Assembly: GCA_023375785.1 (NCBI GenBank)
Contig: SZWC01000845.1
Span: forward strand, 195,055-259,054
DNA: 64,000 nt
Direction: 5' to 3'
From: Penium margaritaceum
Lineage: Eukaryota; Streptophyta; Zygnematophyceae; Desmidiales; Peniaceae
The first letter of the stretch is position 1, and each line of letters begins with the position of its first letter. Positions 47,798 to 59,357 of this stretch are shown here, one piece after another. Both the position numbers and the translations under genes were made by a program. The notes beneath the pieces were generated by a model. That model ran no database searches and was not told the origin of the DNA. It saw only the letters and a list, made by a program, of their open reading frames with translations.

Positions 47798-48239
47798 AAC
47801 TCTGGCACAATTCTGGCACAACTCTGGTACAACTCTGGCACAACTCTGGCACAACTCTGGCACAACTCTGGCACAGCCCTAGAATACCTCAAGCACAACT
47901 ATGGTGCAACTCTGGCCCACTCTGGCACTACTCTGGCACCTTCGTGGCACAACTCTGGCACAACTCAGGCACAACTCTCGCACAACTCTGGCACAACTCT
48001 GGCACAACTCTGGCACAACCCTGACACAAATCTGGCACAATTGCGGCACAACTGTGGCACAGCTCTGGCACAACCCTGGCACAACTCTGGCACAATTATG
48101 GCACAACTCTGGTACAGCTCGAGCACAACTCTGGAACAAGTCTGGCACAACTCTGGCACTACTCGAGCACAACACTTGCACAACTCTTGCACATCTCTGG
48201 CACTAATCTGGAAAGACTCTGGCACAACTCTGGCACAAC

Positions 48240-48490
48240 TCTGGCACAACTCTGGCACAACTATAGCACAACTCTGGCACAACTCTGGCACACCTCTGGC
48301 ACAACTTTGGCACAACTCTGGCACAACTCTGGCACAACTCTGGCACAACACTGGCACAACTCTGGCACAACTCTGGCACAACTATAGCACAACTCTGGCA
48401 CAACTCTGGCACACCTCTGGCACAACTTTGGCACAACTCTGGCACAACTCTGGCACAACTCTGGCACAACACTGGCACAACTCTGGCACA
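48240..48490 (+). repeat. 121-bp duplication (11 x 11 bp) in array C
   Basis: CTATAGCACAACTCTGG lies at 48261 and 48382 with the same following order of variants (CACACCTCTGG, ACAACTTTGG, ACAACACTGG). Offset is 121 bp. Confidence 0.9.
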
Positions 48491-48879
48491 ACTCTGGCAC
48501 AGCTTTGCCACAACTGTAGCACAATTCCGGCACATCTCTGGCACAACACTGGCACAACTCTGGCACAAGTGTGGCACACATCTGGAACAACTCTGGCACA
48601 ACTCTGACACAACTCTGGCACAACTCTGGCACAACTCTGACACAACTCTGGCACAACTCTGGCACAACTCTTGCACAAATCTGGCACAACTCTGGCACAA
48701 CTCTAGCACGACACTGGAAAAACTCTGGCACAACTATGGAACAAATATGGAAAAACCCTGGCAAAACTCTGGCACACCTCTGGTACAACTGTTGCACAAC
48801 TTTGGCACAAATCTGGCACAACTCTGGCACAACTCTGGCACAACTCTGGCACAACTCTGAAACAACTGTGGCACAACTT

Positions 48880-49870
48880 TGGCACAACTCTGGCACAAAT
48901 CTGGCACAACTCGAGCACAACTCTGGCTCAAATGTGGCACAACTCTGTCATGACTAAGGCACAACTCTGGCACAACTCTGGCACAACTTTGTACAACTGT
49001 GGCACAATTCTGGCACATCTATAGCACAACACTTGCACAACTCTAGCACAAACATGGCACACCTCTGGCACAACTCTGGCACAACTGTGCCACAACTCTC
49101 GCACAACTCTGGCACAACTCTGGCACAATTCTGTTACAGCTCTGGCATAACTCTGATAAACTCAGGCACAACTCTGGCATAACTCCGGCACAACTCTGGC
49201 ACAACTCTGGCACAACTCTGGCACAACTCCGGCACAGCTCTGGCACAACTCTGGGACAACTCTCGCACGACTCTGGCACAACTCTGGCACAACTCTGGCA
49301 CAACTCTGGCACAACTGTGGCACAACTTGAGTACAACTCTGGCACAACTCTGGCACTACTCTGGCACAACTCTGGCACATCTCTGACACAACTCTGGCAC
49401 AACTCTCAAACAACTGTGGCACAACTTTGGCACAACTCTGGCACAACTCTGGAAAAACTCGAGCACAACTCTGGCTCAAATGTGGCACAACTCTGTCACG
49501 GCTCTGGCACAACTCTGGCACAACTCTGGCACAACTCCGGCACAGCTTTGTACGACTGTGGCACAATTCCGGCACATCTATAGCACAACACTTGCACAAC
49601 TCTAGCACAAACATGGCACACCTCTGGCACAACTCTGGCACAAATGTGCCACAACTCTCGCACAACTCTGGCACAACTCTGGCACAATTCTGTTACAGCT
49701 CTGGCACAACTCTGATAAACTCAGGCACAACTCTGGCACAACTCCCACACAACTCTGGCACAACTTTGGCACAACTCTGGCACAACTCTGGCACAGCTCT
49801 GGCACAACTCTGGGACAACTCTCCCACGACTCTGGCACAACTCTGGCACAACTCTGGCACAACTCTGGCA
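48880..49870 (+). repeat. Pair of ~0.56-kb segments in array C
   Basis: ATCTATAGCACAACACTTGC lies near 49018 and 49577, followed in both by CTCTAGCACAAACATGG and CTGTTACAGCTCTGG. Offset is about 559 bp with small internal differences. Confidence 0.82.
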
Positions 49871-49886
49871 CAACTCTGGCCCAACT

Positions 49887-50290
49887 NNNNNNNNNNNNNN
49901 NNNNNNNNNNNNNNNNNNNNNNNNNNNNNNNNNNNNNNNNNNNNNNNNNNNNNNNNNNNNNNNNNNNNNNNNNNNNNNNNNNNNNNNNNNNNNNNNNNNN
50001 NNNNNNNNNNNNNNNNNNNNNNNNNNNNNNNNNNNNNNNNNNNNNNNNNNNNNNNNNNNNNNNNNNNNNNNNNNNNNNNNNNNNNNNNNNNNNNNNNNNN
50101 NNNNNNNNNNNNNNNNNNNNNNNNNNNNNNNNNNNNNNNNNNNNNNNNNNNNNNNNNNNNNNNNNNNNNNNNNNNNNNNNNNNNNNNNNNNNNNNNNNNN
50201 NNNNNNNNNNNNNNNNNNNNNNNNNNNNNNNNNNNNNNNNNNNNNNNNNNNNNNNNNNNNNNNNNNNNNNNNNNNNNNNNNNNNNNNNNN
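49887..50290. other. Assembly gap (404 N) in array C
   Basis: Run of N with class-C units on both sides; presumably more of the same repeat. Confidence 0.99.
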
Positions 50291-50299
50291 TGGCACAAC

Positions 50300-53200
50300 T
50301 CTGGCACAACTTTGGCACAACTCTGGCACAACTTTGGCACAACTCTGGCACAACTTTGGCACAACTCTGGCACAGCTGTGGAAAAACTCAAGCACAACTC
50401 TGGCACAACTCTGGCACACCTCTGGCACAACTCTGGCACAAGTTTAGCACAACTGTGGCACAAAGCTGACACAACTTTGGAACAACCTTGGCACAATTCC
50501 GGCACATCACTGGCACAACACTTGCACAACTCTGGCACAAATCTGGCACATTTCTGGCACAACTCTGGCACATCTCTGGCACAACTCTTGCACAATTATA
50601 GCAGGACTCTGGGACAACTCTGGCACCACTCTGGCACACCCCTGGCACAACTCTGGCACAACTATGGCACAGCTCCGGCACAACTCTGGCACAACTCTAG
50701 CACAACTCTGGCACAACTCTGGCGCAGCTCCGGCACAACTCTGGCACAACTCTAGCACAACTCTGGCACTACTCTGGCACAACTCTGGCAGAACCATAGC
50801 ACAACTCTGGCAAAACTTTAGCACAACACTGGCACAACTCTGGCACAACTCTGGCAAAACTCTGGCACAACTCTGGCAAAACTCTGGCACAACTCTGGCC
50901 AAACTCTGGCACAACTCTGGCACAACTCTGGCACAACTCTGGCACAACTCTGGCAAAACTCTGGCACAACTCTGGCCAAACTCTGGCACAACTCTGGCAC
51001 AACTCTGGCACAACTCTGGCACAAATCTGGCATAAGTATTGCACAATACTGACAGAACTCTGGCACAACTCAAGCAAAACTCTGGCACAACTCTGGCACA
51101 TCTCTGGCACAACTGCGGCACATATCTCACACAACTCCGGCAGAACTCTGGCACAACTCTGGCACAACTTTGGTACAACTCTTGCACAACTCTGGCACAA
51201 CTGTAACACAATTCCGGCACATCTCTGGCAAAACTCTGGCACAACTCTAGCACAACTTTGGCTGAACTTTGGAAAACCTCTGGCACAACTCTGGCACAAC
51301 TCTGGCACAACTCTGGCACAACTCTGGTACAACTCTGGCACAACTTTGCCACAACTGTAACAAAATTCCGGCACATCTCTGGCACAATACTGGCACAACT
51401 CTGGCACATCTCTGGCACAACTGTGGCACAACTCTGGCACAACTCTTGCACAACTCTGGCACAATTCTGGTACAACTCTGCAGAACTCTGGCATAACTCT
51501 GGCACATCTCTGGCACAACTGTGGCACAACTCTGGCACAACTCTGGTACAACTATGGCACAACTATGGCATAAATCTGGCACAACTCCGGCACAACTTTG
51601 GCACAAGTCCGGCACAAGTCTGGCACAACTCTGGCACAATTATGGCACAACTTTGGCACAACTCTGGCATAACTCCGGCACAACTCTGGCACAACTCTGG
51701 CACAAATCTGTTACAACTCTGGCACAACTCTGGCACAACTCTGGCACAACTCTGGCACAACTCTGGCACAACTCTGGTACAACTATGGAAAAACTTTGGC
51801 ACAACTGTAGTACAACTCTGGCACAACTCTGGCACAACTCTGGCACAAATCTGTTACAACTCTGGCACAACTCTGGCACAACTCTGGCACAACTCTGGCA
51901 CAACTCTGGCACAACTCTGGTACAACTATGGAAAAACTCTGGCACAACTCAGGCACAATTCTGGCACAAGTATGGCACAAATATGGAACAAGTCTGGTAC
52001 AACTCTTGCACAGCTCTGGAACAAATCAAGCACAACTATGGCACAACTCTGGCACAACTCTGGTACTACTCTGGCACAACTCTGGCACAACCCTGGCACA
52101 ACTCTGGAACAACTCTGGCACAACTATGGCACAACTCTGGCACAACTATGGCACAACTATGGAACAATTCTGGCACATCTCTGGCACAACTGTGGCACAA
52201 GTATGGCACAACTCTGGCACAACTCTGGTACAACTCTGGCACAACTCTGGCATACCTCTGGCACATCTCTGGCAGAACTGTGGCACTACTCTGTCACTAC
52301 TCTGGCACAACTCTGGATCAACTATGACACAAGTCTCGTCCAACTCTGACACAACTCTGGCACAACACTGGCACAACACTGGCACAACTCTGGCTCAACT
52401 CTTTCAAAACTCTGGCACGACTCTGGCACAACTCTGGCACAACTCTGGCACAACTGTGGCACAACTTTGGCACAACTAGGGCACAATTCCGGCACATCTC
52501 TGGCACAACACTGGCACAACTCTGGCTCAAATCTGGCACATTTCTGGCACAACTCTGGCACGACTCTGGCACATCTCTGGCACAGCTCTGGGAAAATCAT
52601 AGCCGGACTCTGGGACAACTCTGGCAGAACTCTGGCACACCTCTGGCACAACTCTGGCACAACTATGGCACAGCCCCAGCACAACTCTGCCACAACTATA
52701 GCACAACTCTGCCACCACTCTGGCACAACTCCGGCACAACTCTGGCACAACTCTGGCACAAGTCTGGCACAACTCTGGCACAACTCTGGAACAACTCTGC
52801 TACAACTCTGGCACAACTCTGGCACAAATATGGCACAACTCTGGCAAACGTCTGGCACAACTCTGGCACAACTCTGGCACAAGTATGGCACAACTCTGGC
52901 ACAACTCTGGAACAACTCTGGCACAAGTCTGGCCCAACTGTGGCAGAACCCTGGCACAACTCTGGCACAACTCTGGCACCACTCTAGCACTACTCTGGCA
53001 CAACCCTGGCACAACTCTGGCACAACTCTGGCAGAACTATAGCACAACTCTGGAACAACTTTGGCACAACACTGGCACAACTCTGGCACAACTCTGGCAT
53101 AACTCTGGCACAACTCTAGGACAAATCTGGCACAACTCTGGCACAATTCTGACAGAACTCTGGCACAACTCAAGCAAAACTCTGGCACAACCGTGGCACA

Positions 53201-53660
53201 TGTCTGGCACAACTGTGGCACATATCTGGAAAAACTCTGGCACAACTCTGGCACACATCTGGCAGAACATTGGTACAACTCTGGCACAACTATGGCACAA
53301 CTGTAACACAATTCCGGCACATCTCTGGCACAACTCTGGCACAACTGTAGCACAACTCTGGCAGAACTCTGGCACACCTCTGGCACAACTGTGGCACAAC
53401 TCTGGCACAAGTCTGGCACCACTCTGGTACAACTCTGGCACAACTTTGCCACAACTGTAACACAATTCCGGCACATCTCTGGCACAAAACTGGCACAACT
53501 CTGGCACATCTCTGGCACAACTGAGGCACAACACTGGCACAACCCTTGCACAACTCTGGCACAACTCTGGTACAACTTTGGCACAACTCTGGCAAAACTC
53601 TTGTACAACACTTGCACAACTCTGGCATAGCTCTGGCACAACTCTGGCACAACTTTGTTA
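50300..53660 (+). repeat. Two related ~1.3-kb segments about 2.0-2.1 kb apart in array C
   Basis: GGACTCTGGGACAACTCTGG recurs near 50603 and 52612. TTGCCACAACTGTAAC plus AATTCCGGCACATCTC recurs near 51347 and 53446. The order of rare variants is similar between 50300-51600 and 52400-53660, indicating a diverged duplication. Confidence 0.7.
51700..51930 (+). repeat. 143-bp duplication (13 x 11 bp) in array C
   Basis: CACAAATCTGTTACAACTCT lies at 51701 and 51844, each followed by five regular units and then GGTACAACTATGGAAAAACT. Offset is 143 bp. Confidence 0.9.
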
Positions 53661-53860
53661 CAACTCTGGCACAACTCTGGCACAACTCTGGCACAACCTC
53701 GGCACAACTCTGGTACAACTCTGGCACCATGAAAAAAAAAATTCACTACATGTGGTCAACATTGACAACTCACAACAAGAGTCACAGATAGTCAGAGGGG
53801 GTAACAATGGTTTGGGAACACTAGCTATCAACTAGAAAGCACAAAGACCTTCAGTACGTA

Positions 53861-55024
53861 GTGACACGGCGTGGCAACCATGTACAGTGACAAACCAAAT
53901 TAGGCATATGCCACAAATGGGCAGAGGGGGAAACCATGACCAAAAGAATTTGAAATAGTGTGGTCAACGTTGAAAACTCATAACAGGAGTCACAAATGGG
54001 CAGAGGGGGAAACAATGGGTTGTGAACACTAGTTATCAACTAGCAAGTACAAAGACTTTCAACAAGTAGTGGCACGGTGTGGCTAGCGTGTACAGTGACC
54101 AACCAAAGGATGCATACATTACTGAATATTACCAAATAAGTCCACTATGTGTGGTCAACATTGACAACTCATAACACGATTCACAAATGGTCAGAGGGAG
54201 AGACAATGGTTTGAGAACCCTATGTATTTCCTACAACAGACAGATAACTTAAACACATAGTGGCACGGTGTGGCTACGATGCACACCAAATAACCAAAGT
54301 AGGCATATGTCACTGACCATGACCAATGAATTTCACTATGGGTGGTCATCGTTCATAACCCATAACATAAGTCACAAATGGTCAGAGGGGGAAACAATGG
54401 TTTCGGAAATGTTAGTTTTCAGCAAGATAGTACAACGACATTCAATAAGTAGTAGCACGGTGTGGCTACCATGTACAATGACCGACCACAGTAGGCATGT
54501 GTACTGCCTTTGACCAAAGAAATCAGCTGTGTGTGGTCAACGTTGACAAATCATAATACGGGTCACAAATGGTCAGAGGGGGAAACAATGGGTTTGGAAC
54601 ACCAGGTATCAACTGGCAAGCATAGGGACCATCAATGAGTAGTGGCACGGTGTGGCTACCATCTGCAATGACCAACCAAAGTAGGCATGTGTCACTGACC
54701 ATGACCAAAGAATGTCACTATGTGTGGTCAACTTTGACAACTCATAACACGAGTCACAAACGGTTAGAGGGGGAAACAATGTTTTGTGAATACTATTTAT
54801 TGACTAGCAAGTACAAAAACCTTCAATATGTACTGGCACAGTGTGGCTACCATGCACAGTGACCAACCAAAGTATGCATATGCCAGTGACCATGACCAAA
54901 GAATTTCACTTCGTGTGGTTAACGTTGACAACACACAACAAGAGTCACATATAGTGAAAGGGGGTAACAATGGGTTGGGAAACACTAGCTATCAGCTAGA
55001 AAGCACACAAATCTTCATTACAAA
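53861..55024 (+). repeat. D higher-order repeat, copy 1 (types a-f)
   Basis: Six monomers. Type a carries GACACGGCGTGGCAACC, b carries AACCAAAGGATGCATA, c carries CACACCAAATAACC, d carries GTACTGCCTTTGACC, e carries AAAGAATGTCACTATG, and f carries GTATGCATATG and ATTTCACTTC. Confidence 0.9.
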
Positions 55025-56171
55025 ATGACACGGCGTTGCAACCATGTACAGTGACGAACCAAAATATGCATATGCCACTAACCATGAGCAAACAAACTTC
55101 ACAGTGTGCGGTCAACGTTGAAAGCTCATAACAGGAGTCACAAATGGTGAGAGGAGGAAACAATGGGTTGGTAACACTAGTTATCAACTAGTAAGTACAA
55201 AGACCTTCAACAAGTAGTGGCACGATGTGGCTAGCATGCACAGTGACCAACCAAAGGATGCATACGTCACTGACTATGACCAAAGAAATCCACTATGTGT
55301 GGTCAACATTGACAACTCATAATACGAGTCACAAATGGACATAGGAAGAGACAATGGTTTGGGAATCCTATGTATCAACTAGAATGGCCAAAGAACTTAA
55401 ATACGTAGTGGCACGGTGTGGCTACTATGCACACCGAACAACCAAACTAGGCATATGTCTCTGGCCATGACCAAAGAGTTTCAATATGGGTGGTCAACGT
55501 TCACAACCCATAACACGAGTCACAAATGGTCAGAGGGTGAAACAATGGTTTTGGAATATTAGTTTTCAACTAGCAAGTACAACGACCTTGAATAAATAGT
55601 ACCACGGTGTGGCTACCATGCACAATGACCGACCAAAGTAGGCATATGTACTGCCTTTAACTAAAGAAATCCGTTGTGTGTGGTCAACGTTGACATCTCA
55701 TAATACAAGTCAGAAATGGTCAGAGGGGGAAACAATGGTTTGGGAACACCAGGTATCAAGTAGCAAGCACTGGGACCTTGAAAACATAGTGGCATGGCGT
55801 GGCTACCACGTACACTGACCAACCAAAGTAGGCATGTGTCACTGACCATAACCAAAGAATGTTACTATGTGTGGTCAACTTTGATAACTCATAACACGAG
55901 TCACAAATGGTTAGAGGGGGAAACAATGTTTTGTGAACACTAGTTATCGATTAGCAAGTACAAAGACGTTTAATATGTAGTGGCACAGTGTGGCTACCAT
56001 GCACAATGACCAACGAAAGTATGCATATGTCACTGACCATGACCAAAGAATTTCACTTCATGTGGTCAACATCGACAACTCACAATAAGAGACACCGATA
56101 GTCGGAGGGAGTTAACAATGGTTTGGGAACACTGGCTATCAAGTAGAAAGCACAAAGACCTTCAGTATGTA
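55025..56171 (+). repeat. D higher-order repeat, copy 2 (types a-f)
   Basis: The same six types in the same order over 1,147 bp. Each monomer is closer to its counterpart six positions away than to its neighbours, which is the definition of a higher-order repeat. Confidence 0.9.
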
Positions 56172-57116
56172 GTGACATGGCGTAGAAACCATGTACAGTG
56201 ACAAACCAAAGTAGGCATATGCCACTAACCATGACCAAAAGAATTCAACAGTGTGTGGTAAACATTGAAAACTCATAAGACGAGTCCCAAATGGTCAGAG
56301 GGGGAAACAATGGGTTGGGAACACTATTTATGAACTAGCAAGTACAAATACCTTCAACAAGTAGTGGCACGGTGTGGCTAGCGTGCACAGTGACCCGCCA
56401 AAGGATGCAGATGTCACTGACTATGACCAAAGAAGTCCACTATGTGTGGTCAACATTGACAAATCATGTCACGAGTCACAAATGGTCAGAGGGAGAGACG
56501 AAGGTTTGGGAACCCTATGTATTGACTAGAAAGGAAAAAGAACTTCAATACGCAGTGGCACGGTGTGGCTACTATGCACACCGAACAACCAAACTAGGCA
56601 TATGTCACTGACCATGAGCAAAGAATTTCACTATGGGTGTTCAATGTTCACAACCCATAACAAGAGTCACAAATTGTCAAACGGGGAAACAATGGTTTAG
56701 GATATTAGTTTGAAACTAGCCAGTACAATGAACTTCAATAAGTAGTAGCTTGGTGTGGCTACTATGTACAATGACCAACGAAAGTAGGCATGTGTTACTG
56801 ACCATGACCAAAGAATGTCCTATGTGTGGTCAACTTTGACAACTCATAACACGAGTCACAAATGGTCATAGGGGGAATAATGGTTTGTGAATCCTATTCA
56901 TGGATTAACAAGTACATGGACATTCAATATGTAGTGGCAGAGTGTGGCTACCATGCACAGTGGAAAACCAAAGTGTGCATATGTCACTGACCATGACCAA
57001 AGAGTTTAACTTCATGTGGTCAACGTTGACAACTCACAACAAGAGTCACAGATAGTGAGAGGGGGTAACAATGGTTTGGGAACACTGGCTATCAACTAGA
57101 AAGCATAAAGTACGTA
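56172..57116 (+). repeat. D higher-order repeat, copy 3, five monomers with a d/e hybrid
   Basis: Types a, b and c, then a monomer at 56745 that starts like d (CAATAAGTAGTAGC) and continues like e (GACCATGACCAAAGAATGTC, then CAACTTTGACAACTC), then f. Length is 945 bp, one monomer short of 1,147. Unequal exchange between d and e explains both facts. A partial type-a monomer follows at 57117. Confidence 0.87.
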
Positions 57117-57179
57117 GTGACACGGCGTGGCAACCATGTACAGTGACAAACCAAAGTAGGCATATGCCACTAACCATGA

Positions 57180-58228
57180 TGATGCCCCCAATTCTGCCGC
57201 GTCACTGATTCTCTCCACACGGACCTTTGCTCCGCACTATGCGCGGACCTTGCACTTTCACCACATATCTAGCGAAGCATGCAATGATTCTACCCAGCTT
57301 GACAGTTCCGCGGACTAGAGGTCCAGACCTATATGCGTGAACCTCACTGATGAGTGATACTCTGCGATCCCTCCTGTTGCTGCACGGGAGCCCACCACCT
57401 CATGGCGTCCGGCTCCTTTCCGCGGAATCCCTATTCCGCGGACGTGCGCTCACAGAGCACCGCCAGCACTCACTTCACCCGGACTATTGGTTCTTCACAC
57501 ACTTAGTCCCATGGACCGCAGACCAGATACCACAAGCAAAGGGAGGCAAGAGCGGTGAACTGAGAACACGGGTGAGAGTGGGTGAATGTCTTTGATCAAC
57601 TGGGCAGATTACATGGAATGCGGAGTGTTGCTCGAGAAGGCAAGCAAGACTGGGCCACACTTGTGCTACTGCCACCTAGGTTCTTATCTATCTGGGATTC
57701 CGCACGGTGTCTCCCCGCCGTGGGTCTCATCCCTTTCTTCTTCTTCCTACTTGGACTCCAAGCGTTGCGACTACGCACTGCGGGTCTCGTCCTTGAATCC
57801 ACACAACACATCATCTTCTTCATCCGCGGCTCGTTGACACGGTCTTCGTGTCTTTCCTTGAATATTCATCTTCCGCGGTGCGTGTCCGGTGATTTCTCCG
57901 TGGTTGATGCGACAGTTTTTCGTGGTCATTGGCTGTTGCTCTTCTGGCCGCCCACTTGTCCGCTGACCTGCCTGCTCCTCTCTCAAAAACTGCGTGTTCC
58001 CTCGCGGCTCGTTCCCTGTTCCCTTCTCACCGCGGATTTCTTCGCCGTTGCTTCCCGCCTTCTCCAGCACCACTGGGTTCCGCATCATTCCCCCCCCCCC
58101 CCCCCCCCCCCCCCCGCTCGACCGCCTCCGCGGAAGCCAGCGTTCCGTGCACGGTCCTCCCTCTCGCCAAAGTTCCATCTCCGCGGATAGGACCCCTCCG
58201 CGGAGCAGCGGCAAGGACATGCATGACA
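57180..58228 (-). mobile_element. Possible 3' LTR of the integrase-bearing element
   Basis: This ~1.05-kb non-coding-looking segment lies between the D satellite and the purine tract. On the minus strand it would start TGTCATGC (at 58228) and end GGGGGCATCA (57180), so TG...CA ends are possible. It contains a 26-base C run (58090-58115) and many TCCGCGGA palindromes. The partner LTR is outside the window, so the call rests on position alone. A 13-bp direct repeat, TGATGCCCCCAAT, at 57180 and 58230 also allows the reading that a ~1.04-kb insert lies here between short target duplications. Confidence 0.45.
58090..58115. repeat. C26 homopolymer
   Basis: Twenty-six consecutive C on the plus strand inside the possible LTR. 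It could form G-quadruplex-type structures on the minus strand and is prone to length error in assembly. Confidence 0.95.
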
Positions 58229-58229
58229 C

Positions 58230-58252
58230 TGATGCCCCCAATCCCCCCTTTT
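58230..58252 (-). other. Purine-rich tract, candidate polypurine tract
   Basis: On the minus strand AAAAGGGGGGATTGGGGG lies just before the possible LTR start. LTR elements prime plus-strand DNA synthesis from such a tract directly upstream of the 3' LTR. The location fits, but the function is inferred. Confidence 0.5.
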
Positions 58253-58276
58253 CGAAAGACTCCATCTCAGAGTCCA

Positions 58277-59338
58277 TCAGTGTGTTAGACGCCTGAAATT
58301 CCTGCGCGGCCGGGGATGGTCTTGTTCCTGGCAGGGTTGGCAGTACCTCTCCACTCCTCCCACTTTCCGCTGGAACCTCGTTGCGCACTTGTTGTGGACG
58401 AAGAGTCTGCATCCGTCACACCGTGCCTCCCTAGTGGGCGCGGTCACCTGCTTTTTGCATGAGGAACAATGGGGTGCTTGTTCGTACTTCTTGCAGCCGG
58501 AACACCGGTAAATGTTTTTTCCTTCCTCACTCCGTCCCACTTCTTTGACACACGAGCCATGAGCAAGCTTTCTACAATGTTTGCAGCAGTAGACCGTTTC
58601 ACTCAGCGGCCCCATGCAGTTGTCTCCGCTGCAAAGACGCTGGTTGTCGGACTTCCACCTGGTCCTCCGATCCTGGTCCTTGCAGTTGCGGCAGGTCCAA
58701 ATGCCCTCCTTACCCTGTCCTCCGCACCGCTGGTGACACATGACTCCGCACATTCCACACGCTTTGCCGAAGTCCACCATCCCCTTTTGGCAGCTTGCGC
58801 AGACTGGTTCCAGTGTCGCATTGTCGTATGCAAGCAAGGCCCCTTCCTCCTGGAGTACCTCACCCACACACTCATGGCATTGCCCCGTCCAGGATGAGTT
58901 GCCCGTAACCAGACATGCCGCGTGGGTCAATTTAGAGCACTTGGCACAACGTCCGCCCTCGCCGACCGCTTCGCAACAAGTGGGACACTGCACAGCAGGC
59001 GTCTTCTCCGCAGATGGCACTTGCTCCTTATCCTCCGAGTCCACTTCCTCTCCTTCCTCTGTCATTCGGGGCGCCTTCTGGGTTCCGCGCTGTCTCTCCA
59101 TTTCCCGGCAGCAACTCACACAAACCTTAGGGCCACTCCGTTCTCCTAGTTCATCCCTTGGCCGCTTCAAACATCTTTCGCACACTTTGCGGATGCAGCT
59201 TTTGCACTCCGCCACAGTGCGGCCCCAGCTGTACCCACAATGCGTGCACGTCCTGCTCTCCCTCTCCTTCCTGGCCCACTCCACTTTCGCTGCCTGTCCT
59301 CCTTGCTGCCACTGTCTCATGGTGGCTCCTAAGACCAC
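58277..59338 (-). mobile_element. Zinc-module string, main part (353 codons), downstream of integrase
   Basis: A Cys-rich minus-strand reading frame with five zinc-binding-like modules. Module 1 (residues 31-77) has CxxC pairs at 31/34, 45/48, 53/56 and 73/76, FYVE/treble-clef-like. Modules 2-5 fit C4HC3 spacing as in PHD fingers: C118/121, C131/134, H139, C142, C154/157; C180/183, C194/197, H202, C205, C216/219; C236/241, C252/255, H260, C263, C279/282; C291/294, C307/310, H315, C318, C333/336. An acidic linker (residues 93-112) separates modules 1 and 2. PHD fingers commonly read histone H3 tails; a chromatin-targeting role is an inference. It could instead be a captured host gene, but strand and position next to the integrase favour an element part. 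Confidence 0.7.
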
Positions 59339-59357
59339 CCGGGGCCCCTGCCGTGCT

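Larger units (their letters stand above)
46813..53727 (+). repeat. Array C: 11-bp minisatellite, unit GGCACAACTCT
   Basis: About 590 units of GGCACAACTCT and variants around one gap. Phase is largely kept. Read on the minus strand the unit is AGAGTTGTGCC, which matches the class-B unit CTAGTTGCGCC at 8 of 11 positions. Long open frames occur on both strands because the unit has no stop (periodic WHNSGTTLAQL-type peptides); they are not genes. The array ends at CTGGCACCATG, where satellite D begins. Confidence 0.97.
53728..57176 (+). repeat. Satellite D: ~191-bp monomer, about 18 copies, hexameric higher-order structure
   Basis: AT-richer satellite unrelated in sequence to A-C. The landmark GTGGCACGGTGTGGCTACCA or a variant starts at 53861, 54069, 54260, 54452, 54652, 54832, 55025, 55217, 55408, 55599, 55789, 55980, 56172, 56364, 56555, 56745, 56934 and 57117. 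Spacing is 180-208 bp, mostly 190-193. Other conserved parts are TGTGGTCAACGTTGACAACT, CACGAGTCACAAATGGTCAG and GGGGGAAACAATGG. Monomers fall into six types in fixed order. The last monomer is cut at CCACTAACCATGA by the element at the right. Short open frames here are not genes. Confidence 0.96.

Noticed and set aside
46724-48607. A 627-codon open frame with WHNSGTALAQL periodicity in array C, and its antisense counterparts
   Set aside because: Same reason: the 11-bp unit has no stop in these frames, so three nucleotide units give an 11-residue period on either strand.
54268-56611. Short open frames in satellite D
   Set aside because: They recur with the ~191-bp monomer in several frames and strands, as expected for repeat sequence.
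57771-58412. 213-codon minus-strand open frame
   Set aside because: It overlaps the end of the zinc-module string in another frame and runs through the C26/G26 tract into the possible LTR. No domain is recognised.
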